NCBI GenBank assembly: GCA_031178805.1
Contig: JAPSIJ010000002.1
Coordinates: 1-32,000 of the forward strand
From: Cellulomonas sp.
GTDB lineage: Bacteria > Actinomycetota > Actinomycetes > Actinomycetales > Cellulomonadaceae
Length of the DNA stretch: 32,000 bases
Reading direction: 5' to 3'
The notes below the pieces were generated by a model that saw only the letters and a list, made by a program, of their open reading frames with translations, had not been told where the DNA came from and ran no database searches. Below, piece by piece: positions 16,912-24,433 of this stretch. Position 1 is the first letter of the stretch. Every line of letters begins with the position of its first letter. The position numbers were made by a program, and so were the translations under genes.

Positions 16912-17862
16912 TCAGGCGAGCTCGAGCAGCCGTGCGGCCGTCCGCTCGTCCACCACCAGGTCGGTCATCGTGCCGGCGCGCAGGGCGGCGAGCAGCGGCA
17001 CCGCCTTGTTGTCCCCCGCCACCGCGCACAGCCGGCGCGGGATGCGGCGGAGCTGGTCGGGCGAGGGGCCGGTGGCGCGGGCGTTCAGCGGCACGTCGCG
17101 CCAGGACCCGTCCGCCCGGAGGAACACGGTGCACACGTCGCCGACCACCGCCTGGTCGTGCAGCAGCGTGACGTCGTCCTCGTCCAGGTAGCCGGCGGAG
17201 TACACGTGACTGGGCACCGACCCGGCGACGGAGCCCACGGAGAACAGGGCGATGTCCGCGCGGGACTGCTCGTCGAGCACCCGGCGCACCGACCGCTCCC
17301 GCCACATGGCCTGCTTGGTCTCGGGGTAGTCGAAGAACGCCGGCACCGGGAAGTGGTGCACGGTCGCGCCGAACGCGCTGCCGAACGACGCGATCAGGTC
17401 GCTGGCGTACTCGATGCCGGACGTGCGGGTGTTGGCCGCGCCGTTGAGCTGCACGACGACGCTGCCGTGCGTCGCCTTCGGCTGCAGCCGGCGCGACACG
17501 GCGGCGAGCGTCGTGCCCCAGGCGACCCCGAGGATCATGTCGGACTCGAACCACGAGCCCAGCAGCCGGGCCGTCGCCCGGGCCACCTGGTCCAGCGTGT
17601 CGAGCTGCTCGCCGGAGTCCGGCACGGGCACGACGTAGGTGTCGATGCCGAAGGCCGCGGAGATGGACCGGCCGAGGCTCGGCGCGCGGGTGCTCGACGG
17701 CCGCAGCGTGATCTCCACCAGCCCGGTCTCCCGCGCCCGCTTCAGCAGCCGGGAGACGGTCGACCGCGACGTGTGCAGGTGGCGCGCGATGACCTCCATC
17801 TTGACGTCCTGCAGGTAGTACATGGACGCCGCGCGCAGCACGTCCTGCTCCCGGTCGGCCAT
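16912..17862 (-). CDS. SorC-type sugar-binding transcriptional regulator, probable glp regulator
   Basis: DNA-binding regulator of 316 residues. The N-terminal helix-turn-helix spans about 8-55 (VIARHLHTSRSTVSRLLKRARETGLVEI). The rest is the SorC/CggR-type sugar-phosphate-binding domain (LGRSISAAFGIDTYVVP, GVAWGTTLAAV, VVQLNGA, a DIALFSVGSV segment, and VAGDNKAVPLLAAL near the end). Family members sense phosphorylated sugars or polyols. The ATG at 17862 has GAGGAGG eight bases upstream. It is divergent from glpD-glpF-glpK with 192 bases between; that region holds a perfect 5-4-5 inverted repeat. The likely role is control of glycerol use, with glycerol-3-phosphate or a related compound as effector, by inference from position only. 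Confidence 0.88.
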   Translation of the reverse strand: MADREQDVLRAASMYYLQDVKMEVIARHLHTSRSTVSRLLKRARETGLVEITLRPSSTRAPSLGRSISAAFGIDTYVVPVPDSGEQLDTLDQVARATARLLGSWFESDMILGVAWGTTLAAVSRRLQPKATHGSVVVQLNGAANTRTSGIEYASDLIASFGSAFGATVHHFPVPAFFDYPETKQAMWRERSVRRVLDEQSRADIALFSVGSVAGSVPSHVYSAGYLDEDDVTLLHDQAVVGDVCTVFLRADGSWRDVPLNARATGPSPDQLRRIPRRLCAVAGDNKAVPLLAALRAGTMTDLVVDERTAARLLELA

Positions 17863-17906
17863 GGCCGCGACCTCCTCGTCGTCGTGTGCGCCTGGGACGT
17901 CGGTCC

Positions 17907-17920
17907 TGCACATTCGTGCA
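17907..17920. promoter_or_regulatory. Inverted repeat TGCAC-N4-GTGCA between regulator and glpD
   Basis: A perfect 5-bp inverted repeat with a 4-base centre, in the divergent control region. It is the clearest dyad there and a candidate operator for the SorC-type regulator. A possible glpD promoter (TTGCGC at 17927, GACGAT about 18 bases later) lies just downstream; both hexamers are weak. Confidence 0.4.
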
Positions 17921-18054
17921 CTGCGGTTGCGCGTTCGTTCGTGACGTGGTGACGATAGCCGACAGACAGGACCGAGGTCCTGGTGTGCGCGACCCACGAG
18001 GCCGGCGTCCGCCGGGGTGCCGGCCGAGATGCACGACCCCGCGATGGAGCTGAC

Positions 18055-19872
18055 ATGAGGACCGCAGCACTGACCCCCCGCCTGCGTGACGACGCGCTGG
18101 CGGCCCTGCGAGCGACCACGGAGGGCGGGCCGGAGCTCGACGTCCTCGTCATCGGCGGCGGCGTCACCGGTGCGGGCATCGCCCTCGACGCCGTGACCCG
18201 CGGCCTGTCCACCGCCGTCATCGACGCCCAGGACTGGGCGTCCGGCACGTCGAGCCGGTCCAGCAAGCTGGTGCACGGCGGCCTGCGCTACCTGCAGATG
18301 CTGGACTTCCACCTGGTCCGCGAGGCGCTGACCGAGCGCGACCTGCTGATCAGCGACCTCGCGCCGCACCTGGTCAAGCCGGTGCCGTTCCTCTACCCGC
18401 TGGAGCACCGGGTCTGGGAGCGCGCGTACGTCGGTGCGGGCATCGCCCTCTACGACACGCTCGCCAGCGTGAACGGCCGCAAGCGCGCGATGCCGCTGCA
18501 CCAGCACGTCACCCGCAAGGGCCTGGAGCGCAAGTTCCCGGACCTGCGCCACGACGCCGCCGTCGGCGCGATCCAGTACTGGGACGCGAACGTCGACGAC
18601 GCCCGCCTGGTGTCGACGCTGATCCGCACCGCCGCCTCCTACGGCGCGCACGCCGCCTCCCGCACGCAGGTGGTCGACCTGACCACGACGTCCGGCGGCG
18701 CGGTCACCGGCGCCGAGCTGCAGGACCTGGAGACCGGCGAGCGGTTCACCGTCCGCGCCCGCCACGTCATCAACGCCACGGGCGTGTGGACCGAGCAGAC
18801 CGAGGCGCTCGCCGGCACCGAGGGCGGCCTGCGGGTGCTCGCCTCCAAGGGCATCCACATCGTCGTGCCGCGCGACCGGATCGCCGGCAACGTCGGCCTG
18901 ATCCTGCAGACCGAGAAGTCGGTGCTGTTCGTCATCCCGTGGTCCCGCTACTGGGTGATCGGCACGACCGACACCCCGTACGAGCAGGACCTCACGCACC
19001 CGGTCGCGACGAGCGAGGACATCGACTACGTCATCGACCACGCGAACGCGGTGCTGTCCCGGCCGATCAGCCGCGAGGACATCATCGGCACCTGGGCGGG
19101 CCTGCGGCCGCTGCTGCAGCCCGGCACCAAGGAGGGCACCTCGTCCTCCAAGGTGTCGCGCGAGCACACCGTCGCCTCCCCCACCCCGGGCCTGACCGTG
19201 ATCGCCGGCGGCAAGCTCACCACCTACCGGGTGATGGCCAAGGACGCCGTGGACTTCGCGATCGGCTCGCGCGCCACGACGCTGCCCTCGATCACCGAGC
19301 GCATCCCGCTGGTCGGCGCGGAGGGCCTCGAGGTGCTGCAGCGGCAGTCCCGCGACATCGGCAACCGGTACGGCTGGGACCGCGGCCGCATGGACCACCT
19401 GCTGCACCGGTACGGCTCGCTGCTCGGCGAGCTGCTCGAGATGGTGGACGAGGACCCGTCGCTCGGCCTGCCGCTGGCCGGCGCGCCCGCCTACATCGGC
19501 GCGGAGGTGGCCTACGCCGTCACGCACGAGGGCGCCCTGCACCTCGACGACGTGATGATGCACCGCACCCGGCTGAACTACGAGCAGGCGGACAAGGGCG
19601 TCGGCGCCCTCGACGAGATCGCCGACATCATCGCCCCCCGCCTGGGCTGGGACGAGGCCACCCGCGCCCGCGAGATCGACCTGTACCGGCAGCGCGCCGC
19701 CGCGGAGGACGCCGCCGCGCAGCAGCCGGACGACGCCGCCGCGCAGGCCGCGCGCGACGCCGCCGAGGAGCTCGCCCCGCTGGTCGAGCTGCACACCACG
19801 CCCGTGCGACCCGGTACCAAGCCGGGCTCGTCGCCCGCGGACTCCGCCACGGCGGGCCCCGCGGGGACATGA
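18055..19872 (+). CDS. glpD: Aerobic glycerol-3-phosphate dehydrogenase
   Basis: Membrane-associated FAD enzyme that oxidises sn-glycerol-3-phosphate to dihydroxyacetone phosphate and passes electrons to quinone. The 605-residue protein has the FAD-binding Rossmann motif VLVIGGGVTGAGIALDAVTRG at about 30-50 and the family signature SGTSSRSSKLVHGGLRYLQ at about 63-81. It also has the substrate/flavin region WSRYWVIGTTDTPYEQDL, GGKLTTYRVMAKDAVDF, and a C-terminal helical DAO_C domain to about 560. The last ~45 residues are Ala/Asp-rich and look disordered. The ATG at 18055 has GGAG six bases upstream; the 17983 start adds 24 residues before the family N-terminus. First gene of glpD-glpF-glpK. 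A strong hairpin lies between it and glpF. Confidence 0.96.
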   Translation: MRTAALTPRLRDDALAALRATTEGGPELDVLVIGGGVTGAGIALDAVTRGLSTAVIDAQDWASGTSSRSSKLVHGGLRYLQMLDFHLVREALTERDLLISDLAPHLVKPVPFLYPLEHRVWERAYVGAGIALYDTLASVNGRKRAMPLHQHVTRKGLERKFPDLRHDAAVGAIQYWDANVDDARLVSTLIRTAASYGAHAASRTQVVDLTTTSGGAVTGAELQDLETGERFTVRARHVINATGVWTEQTEALAGTEGGLRVLASKGIHIVVPRDRIAGNVGLILQTEKSVLFVIPWSRYWVIGTTDTPYEQDLTHPVATSEDIDYVIDHANAVLSRPISREDIIGTWAGLRPLLQPGTKEGTSSSKVSREHTVASPTPGLTVIAGGKLTTYRVMAKDAVDFAIGSRATTLPSITERIPLVGAEGLEVLQRQSRDIGNRYGWDRGRMDHLLHRYGSLLGELLEMVDEDPSLGLPLAGAPAYIGAEVAYAVTHEGALHLDDVMMHRTRLNYEQADKGVGALDEIADIIAPRLGWDEATRAREIDLYRQRAAAEDAAAQQPDDAAAQAARDAAEELAPLVELHTTPVRPGTKPGSSPADSATAGPAGT

Positions 19873-19905
19873 TCTGACCTGAGTGACCGCGGTCCCCCGG
19901 CCGCA

Positions 19906-19936
19906 CTCCGGCCGGCCGCCGATCGGCCGGCCGGAG
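19906..19936 (+). terminator. Perfect 13-bp hairpin between glpD and glpF
   Basis: Bases 19906-19918 pair perfectly with 19924-19936 around a 5-base loop, 33 bases after the glpD stop and 40 before the glpF start. No U-tract. It may be a partial terminator or an mRNA-stability element inside the operon. Confidence 0.55.
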
Positions 19937-19976
19937 CCCTGCGAGACAACGACGTCCGTCAAGAAAGAGGTCGACT

Positions 19977-20723
19977 GTGGAGTCCATCTCGATCGGAGAT
20001 GCTGTCATCTCCGAGTTCCTCGGCACCACGATCCTGCTCCTGCTCGGTGCGGGTGTGGTCGCCAACGTGATCCTGCCGAAGACGAAGGGATTCGGTGGCG
20101 GCTGGCTGCTGATCAACTTCGGGTGGGGCCTCGCGGTCTTCACCGGCGTGTACGTGGCCTTCCAGTCGGGTGCGCACCTGAACCCCGCCGTGACCCTCGG
20201 CCTGTGGGCCGCGGGCAAGGACGAGTTCGCCCCCGGTGTCGACGTGAACCTCGTCAACGGCTTCGCGTACATCGCGGCGCAGTTCGCGGGCGCCGCCGTC
20301 GGCTCCGCCCTGGCCTACGTGGTCTACAAGAAGCACTTCGACCAGGACGCCGACCCGGCGATCAAGCTCGCGGTCTTCTCCACCGGCCCGGAGCTGCGCT
20401 CGAAGGGCTGGAACTTCGCCACGGAGGTCGTCGCGACCTTCGTGCTGGTGTTCTGGGTCGCGATCAGCGGCAACACCCCGGCCGAGATCGGCCCGCTGGG
20501 CGTGGCCCTCGTGGTGGTCGCCATCGGCGCCAGCCTCGGTGGCCCGACCGGCTACGCCATCAACCCCGCCCGTGACCTCGGCCCCCGCATCGCGCACGCG
20601 CTGCTGCCGATCCGCGGCAAGGGCTCCTCGGACTGGTCGTACGCCTGGGTGCCGGTGCTCGGCCCGGTCGTCGGCGGCATCCTCGGCGGCCTGCTCGCCA
20701 TGTCGCTGTCCTGGGTCGCCTGA
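19977..20723 (+). CDS. glpF: Glycerol uptake facilitator (aquaglyceroporin)
   Basis: Channel protein of the MIP family letting glycerol and similar polyols cross the membrane. The 248-residue protein has six membrane helices and two NPA half-helices: NPAV at 69-72 (SGAHLNPAVTLG) and NPARD at 196-200 (AINPARDLGPR). Asp200 after the second NPA is the residue that distinguishes glycerol channels from aquaporins, and the Arg in NPAR is the selectivity-filter arginine. The GTG at 19977 has GAGG about seven bases upstream. It lies between glpD and glpK, with strong hairpins on both sides, so the three messages may differ in abundance. The last helix ends in LLAMSLSWVA; no extra domains. Confidence 0.96.
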   Translation: MESISIGDAVISEFLGTTILLLLGAGVVANVILPKTKGFGGGWLLINFGWGLAVFTGVYVAFQSGAHLNPAVTLGLWAAGKDEFAPGVDVNLVNGFAYIAAQFAGAAVGSALAYVVYKKHFDQDADPAIKLAVFSTGPELRSKGWNFATEVVATFVLVFWVAISGNTPAEIGPLGVALVVVAIGASLGGPTGYAINPARDLGPRIAHALLPIRGKGSSDWSYAWVPVLGPVVGGILGGLLAMSLSWVA

Positions 20724-20733
20724 CCCCCTGACG

Positions 20734-20777
20734 GCGGGCGGCTCGTCCCCACCCCCCTGCGGGGACGAGCCGTCCGC
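20734..20777 (+). terminator. 17-bp hairpin between glpF and glpK
   Basis: Bases 20734-20750 pair with 20761-20777 with one G-T wobble, around a 10-base pyrimidine-rich loop. It starts 10 bases after the glpF stop; glpK begins 116 bases later. No U-tract, so termination may be partial. I see no separate strong promoter for glpK in the gap. Confidence 0.6.
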
Positions 20778-20893
20778 ACCTCCCGGCGGCCCGGCCGCCA
20801 CCCGCGGCCCCGCGCCGCACCGTCACCCGGCAGCGCCGCCCCCGCGGTGCCGCGTCCACCTCCGGTGGGCCACCCCGACGCGAAGGAAGTCAC

Positions 20894-22414
20894 ATGTCCC
20901 AGCAGTACGTCATGGCGATCGACCAGGGCACGACCTCGACCCGCGCGATCATCTTCGACCACGGCGGTCAGATCGTCGCCACCGGCCAGACCGAGCACCA
21001 GCAGATCTTCCCCCGGGCCGGCTGGGTCGAGCACGACCCGAACGAGATCTGGACGAACACCCGCGAGGTCGTGGGCCTCGCGCTGTCGCGGGCCAACATG
21101 ACCCACGCCGACATCGCCGCGGTGGGCATCACCAACCAGCGCGAGACCGCGGTGGTCTGGGACCGGACCACCGGCCAGCCCGTGTACAACGCGATCGTCT
21201 GGCAGGACACCCGCACCCAGAAGATCGCCGACGAGCTGGCGGCCCTGGGCGGCGGCGCCGAGCGCTACAAGGACCGCGTCGGCCTGCCGCTCGCGACCTA
21301 CTTCTCCGGCCCGAAGATCCGCTGGATCCTCGACAACGTCGAGGGCGCCCGCGAGAAGGCCGAGCGCGGCGAGCTGGCCTTCGGCAACACCGACTCCTGG
21401 CTGCTGTGGAACATGACCGGCGGCGTCGACGGCGGCATCCACGTCACCGACGTGACCAACGCGTCCCGCACCATGCTGATGAACATCGACTCGCTCACCT
21501 GGAACGAGGAGATCGCCGCGGAGATGGGCATCCCCGTGTCCATGCTCCCGGAGATCCGCTCCTCGTCCGAGGTCTACGGCCACGGCCGCCAGGGCGGCCT
21601 CGTCCCGGGCGTGCCGATCGCCGGCATCCTCGGCGACCAGCAGGCGGCGACGTTCGGCCAGGCGTGCTTCGAGGTCGGCACCGCGAAGAACACCTACGGC
21701 ACCGGCAACTTCATGCTGCTGAACACCGGCACCGAGCCGGTCGCGTCGAAGAACGGCCTGCTGACCACCGTCGCGTACAAGATCGGCGACAAGCCGCAGG
21801 TGTACGCGCTGGAGGGCTCCATCGCCGTCACCGGGTCCCTCGTGCAGTGGCTGCGCGACAACCTCGGCATGTTCATGGACTCCCCCGACATCGAGTACCT
21901 CGCCAGCAAGGTGGAGGACAACGGCGGCGCGTACTTCGTGCCGGCGTTCTCCGGCCTGTTCGCCCCGTACTGGCGCCCCGACGCCCGCGGCGCCCTGGTC
22001 GGCCTCACCCGGTTCGTGAACCGGAACCACATCGCCCGCGCCGCGCTGGAGGCCACCGCCTTCCAGAGCCGCGAGGTCGTCGACGCGATGAACGCCGACT
22101 CCGGCGTCGCGCTCACCGAGCTCAAGGTGGACGGCGGCATGACCGCCAACGACCTGCTCATGCAGTTCCAGGCCGACATCCTCGACGTGCCGGTGATCCG
22201 GCCGCAGGTGGCGGAGACGACCGCGCTGGGCGCCGCGTACGCCGCGGGCATCGCCGTCGGCTACTGGGAGGGCGAGCAGGACGTCGTCGCCAACTGGGCC
22301 GAGGGCAAGCGCTGGACCCCCAGCCTCGAGTCCGGCGAGCGGGACCGGCAGTACCGCCTGTGGAAGAAGGCCGTGACCAAGACGTTCGACTGGGTCGACG
22401 AGGACGTCCGCTGA
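20894..22414 (+). CDS. glpK: Glycerol kinase
   Basis: Cytosolic FGGY-family kinase that traps glycerol as sn-glycerol-3-phosphate using ATP, feeding GlpD. The 506-residue protein has the N-terminal phosphate loop DQGTTSTRAIIFD at 10-22 and the glycerol-binding NQRETAVVWDRTTGQP and IVWQDTR segments. It also has GDQQAATFGQACFEVGTAKNTYGTG in the second half, the ALEGSIAVTGSLVQWL segment, and the C-terminal ATP-site motif VDGGMTANDLLMQFQADIL. Length and motifs match canonical GlpK. The ATG at 20894 has AAGGAAG about five bases upstream. Last gene of the glp cluster; a strong hairpin follows and separates it from the convergent kdgK. Confidence 0.97.
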   Translation: MSQQYVMAIDQGTTSTRAIIFDHGGQIVATGQTEHQQIFPRAGWVEHDPNEIWTNTREVVGLALSRANMTHADIAAVGITNQRETAVVWDRTTGQPVYNAIVWQDTRTQKIADELAALGGGAERYKDRVGLPLATYFSGPKIRWILDNVEGAREKAERGELAFGNTDSWLLWNMTGGVDGGIHVTDVTNASRTMLMNIDSLTWNEEIAAEMGIPVSMLPEIRSSSEVYGHGRQGGLVPGVPIAGILGDQQAATFGQACFEVGTAKNTYGTGNFMLLNTGTEPVASKNGLLTTVAYKIGDKPQVYALEGSIAVTGSLVQWLRDNLGMFMDSPDIEYLASKVEDNGGAYFVPAFSGLFAPYWRPDARGALVGLTRFVNRNHIARAALEATAFQSREVVDAMNADSGVALTELKVDGGMTANDLLMQFQADILDVPVIRPQVAETTALGAAYAAGIAVGYWEGEQDVVANWAEGKRWTPSLESGERDRQYRLWKKAVTKTFDWVDEDVR

Positions 22415-22452
22415 CCTGACCCCGCGCCCGCCGTCCGCGGCGGCACCGCGGT

Positions 22453-22493
22453 CCGACGGCCCCGGTCCTCCTCGCGAGGGCCGGGGCCGTCGG
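22453..22493. terminator. 18-bp bidirectional hairpin between glpK and kdgK
   Basis: Bases 22453-22470 pair with 22476-22493 (one G-T wobble) around a 5-base loop. It is 38 bases past the glpK stop and 26 bases past the kdgK stop on the other strand. The strongest stem in the window; no long U-tract on either side. Confidence 0.7.
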
Positions 22494-22519
22494 CCGTCCC
22501 GGGGCGCCCGTACGCCGGG

Positions 22520-23620
22520 TCAGCGGTCGACGCGTGCCCCGCCCCCCGCGGCGAGCTTCAGCACCTCCGCCGCGGACGCCATGGTGGTGTCGCCCGGGGT
22601 CGTCATGGCGAGCGCGCCGTGCGCCGCCCCGTACTCCACCGCCGTGGCCAGCGGCTGACCGTCGAGCAGCCCGTGGACCAGCCCCGAGGCGAACGAGTCC
22701 CCGCCCCCGACCCGGTCGAGGATCTCCAGCCCGGGCCGGTGCGTCGCGCGCACCAGCCCGGATTCCGGCGACCAGGCGATCGCACCCCAGTCGTTGACGG
22801 TCGCGGAGCGGACGGTGCGCAGCGTCGTCGCGATTACCCCGAAGTTCGGGTACGCCGCCGCGACCCGGTCGATCATCGCGCCGAACGCGTCCACCTCGAG
22901 CGACGAGAGGTGCTCGTCCACGCCCTCGACCTCGAAGCCGAGCGCCGCGGTGAAGTCCTCCTCGTTGCCGATCATCACGTCGACGTGCCGGGCGATCTCC
23001 CGGTTGACCTCCTGGGCCCGGGACGGCCCGCCGACCGCCTTCCAGAGACTCGGCCGGTAGTTGAGGTCGTAGGACACGACCGTGCCGTGCCGCTTCGCCG
23101 CGGTCACGGCCGCGACCACCGTCTCGGCGGCGGTCTCGGACAGCGCCGCGTAGATGCCGCCGGTGTGCAGCCAGCGCACGCCGAGCTCGCCGAACAGGTG
23201 GTCCCAGTCCACGTCCCCGGGCGCGAGCCGCGACGCCGCGGTGTGCCCGCGGTCACTCACGCCGACGGCGCCGCGCACGCCGAACCCCCGCTCGGTGAAG
23301 TTCAGGCCGTTGCGCACGTCGCGGCCGATCCCGTCGTACGGCAGCCAGCGCACGAACGACGTGTCGACGCCGCCCTGCAGGACGAGGTCCTCGACGAGCC
23401 GGCCGACCTCGTTGTCGGCGAGCGCCGTGACGACCGCCGTGCGCAGCCCGAACGCGCGGCGCAGCCCGCGGGCGACGTTGTACTCGCCGCCGCCCTCCCA
23501 GACGCGGAACTGCCGGGCGGTGCGGATGCGCCCCTCGCCGGGGTCGAGGCGCAGCATCACCTCGCCGAGGGAGACGGCGTCGTAGCGGGTGTCGGCGGCG
23601 GGGCGGATCTGCAGGGGCAC
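22520..23620 (-). CDS. kdgK: 2-keto-3-deoxygluconate kinase (PfkB family)
   Basis: Ribokinase-fold enzyme that phosphorylates 2-keto-3-deoxygluconate to KDPG, the substrate of the Eda encoded just upstream. The 366-residue protein has the N-terminal SLGEVMLRLDP and WEGGGEYNVARGLRRAFG (about 17-59), YDLNYRPSLW at about 184-193, a GNEEDF segment near 218, and the C-terminal PfkB signature DRVGGGDSFASGLVHGLLDG at 302-321 with catalytic Asp308. The usual GAGD is GGGD here. Substrate assignment rests on the eda and IclR neighbours and on the EYNVA and SYDLNYRP segments, which are common in KDG kinases. The GTG at 23620 has GAGGAG seven bases upstream; the frame to 23755 adds only Pro/Arg-rich residues. 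Confidence 0.85.
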   Translation of the reverse strand: MPLQIRPAADTRYDAVSLGEVMLRLDPGEGRIRTARQFRVWEGGGEYNVARGLRRAFGLRTAVVTALADNEVGRLVEDLVLQGGVDTSFVRWLPYDGIGRDVRNGLNFTERGFGVRGAVGVSDRGHTAASRLAPGDVDWDHLFGELGVRWLHTGGIYAALSETAAETVVAAVTAAKRHGTVVSYDLNYRPSLWKAVGGPSRAQEVNREIARHVDVMIGNEEDFTAALGFEVEGVDEHLSSLEVDAFGAMIDRVAAAYPNFGVIATTLRTVRSATVNDWGAIAWSPESGLVRATHRPGLEILDRVGGGDSFASGLVHGLLDGQPLATAVEYGAAHGALAMTTPGDTTMASAAEVLKLAAGGGARVDR

Positions 23621-23650
23621 GGGGGTCTCCTCGGGTCGCGGGGGTCGGCC

Positions 23651-23684
23651 GGGGGTGCGGTCGGGCCGGGGGTGCGGTCGGGCC
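23651..23684. repeat. Perfect 17-bp tandem duplication between kdgK and eda
   Basis: Bases 23651-23667 and 23668-23684 are identical, filling half of the 67-base gap between eda and kdgK. Very likely a replication slippage product. Confidence 0.85.
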
Positions 23685-23687
23685 GGG

Positions 23688-24323
23688 TCAGGGCCGCAGG
23701 CGGGTGGCGAGCGCGACGGCGTCGGCGACCAGCGCGCGCACGCCGTCGAGGTCACCCGCCCGGACCCGGTCGCGGGGCACCATCCAGGACCCGCCGACCG
23801 CGGCGACGCAGGGCAGGGCGAGGTACTCGTCGAGGTCCGCGGGCCCGACGCCGCCGGTGGGCACGAACCGCACGCCGCCGAACGGGGCCGCGAGCGCCGC
23901 GATGGCGCGGCTGCCGCCGGCGGTCCCGGCGGGGAAGAACTTCACGGTGTCCAGGCCCAGGGCGAGCGCCGCCTGCACCTCGGTGGCGGTGACGGCGCCC
24001 GGCAGCACCGGGACGCCGCGCTCCTGCGCCCGCTCCACCACGGCGCGGTCCGTGCCCGGCGAGACGAGGTAGCGCGCGCCGGCGGCGACCGCGCGGTCGA
24101 CCTGCTCGACGCGCACGACCGTCCCGGCGCCGACGAGGAGGTCGCCGCGGTCGGCGAGCACCCGGATCGCGTCCTCGGCCGCGGCCGTGCGGAAGGTGAC
24201 CTCGGCGACAGGCAGCCCGCCGGTGACCAGCGCCTCCCCGAGCGGGCCCGCGTCCCGCGCCTCGTCCAGCACCACCACCGGCACCAGCCGGTGCTCCGCC
24301 AGCGTGTCCAGCACGTCCGACAT
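23688..24323 (-). CDS. eda: KDPG/KHG aldolase
   Basis: Class I aldolase that splits 2-keto-3-deoxy-6-phosphogluconate into pyruvate and glyceraldehyde-3-phosphate, the last step of the Entner-Doudoroff route. The 211-residue protein has the catalytic Glu41 and phosphate/pyruvate-binding Arg45 in EVTFRT, the GAGTV strand at about 65-69, the Schiff-base Lys128 in TVKFFPA, and PTGGV near 160. These match E. coli Eda Glu45, Arg49 and Lys133. The ATG at 24323 has AAGGAG eight bases upstream. First gene of an eda-kdgK pair. Two 17-bp palindromes just upstream probably bind the IclR-type regulator encoded next. Confidence 0.95.
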   Translation of the reverse strand: MSDVLDTLAEHRLVPVVVLDEARDAGPLGEALVTGGLPVAEVTFRTAAAEDAIRVLADRGDLLVGAGTVVRVEQVDRAVAAGARYLVSPGTDRAVVERAQERGVPVLPGAVTATEVQAALALGLDTVKFFPAGTAGGSRAIAALAAPFGGVRFVPTGGVGPADLDEYLALPCVAAVGGSWMVPRDRVRAGDLDGVRALVADAVALATRLRP

Positions 24324-24337
24324 CCCGAAACTCCTTC

Positions 24338-24375
24338 GTTCCGCTCAGCGCAACGCTCGCTGCGCTCTCCGCAAC
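24338..24375. promoter_or_regulatory. Two 17-bp IclR-type palindromes upstream of eda
   Basis: GTTCCGCTCAGCGCAAC at 24338-24354 is a palindrome with one mismatched pair out of eight. GCTGCGCTCTCCGCAAC at 24359-24375 shares the form with three mismatched pairs. Their centres are 21 bp apart, two helical turns, which suits cooperative binding of an IclR-family dimer or tetramer. They lie immediately upstream of the eda ribosome site. Confidence 0.55.
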
Positions 24376-24433
24376 GATCGTGGCACAGCGCTCGACCTCC
24401 CGGCAACGCCCACCGGGCGGCGCGGGGCGCTGG

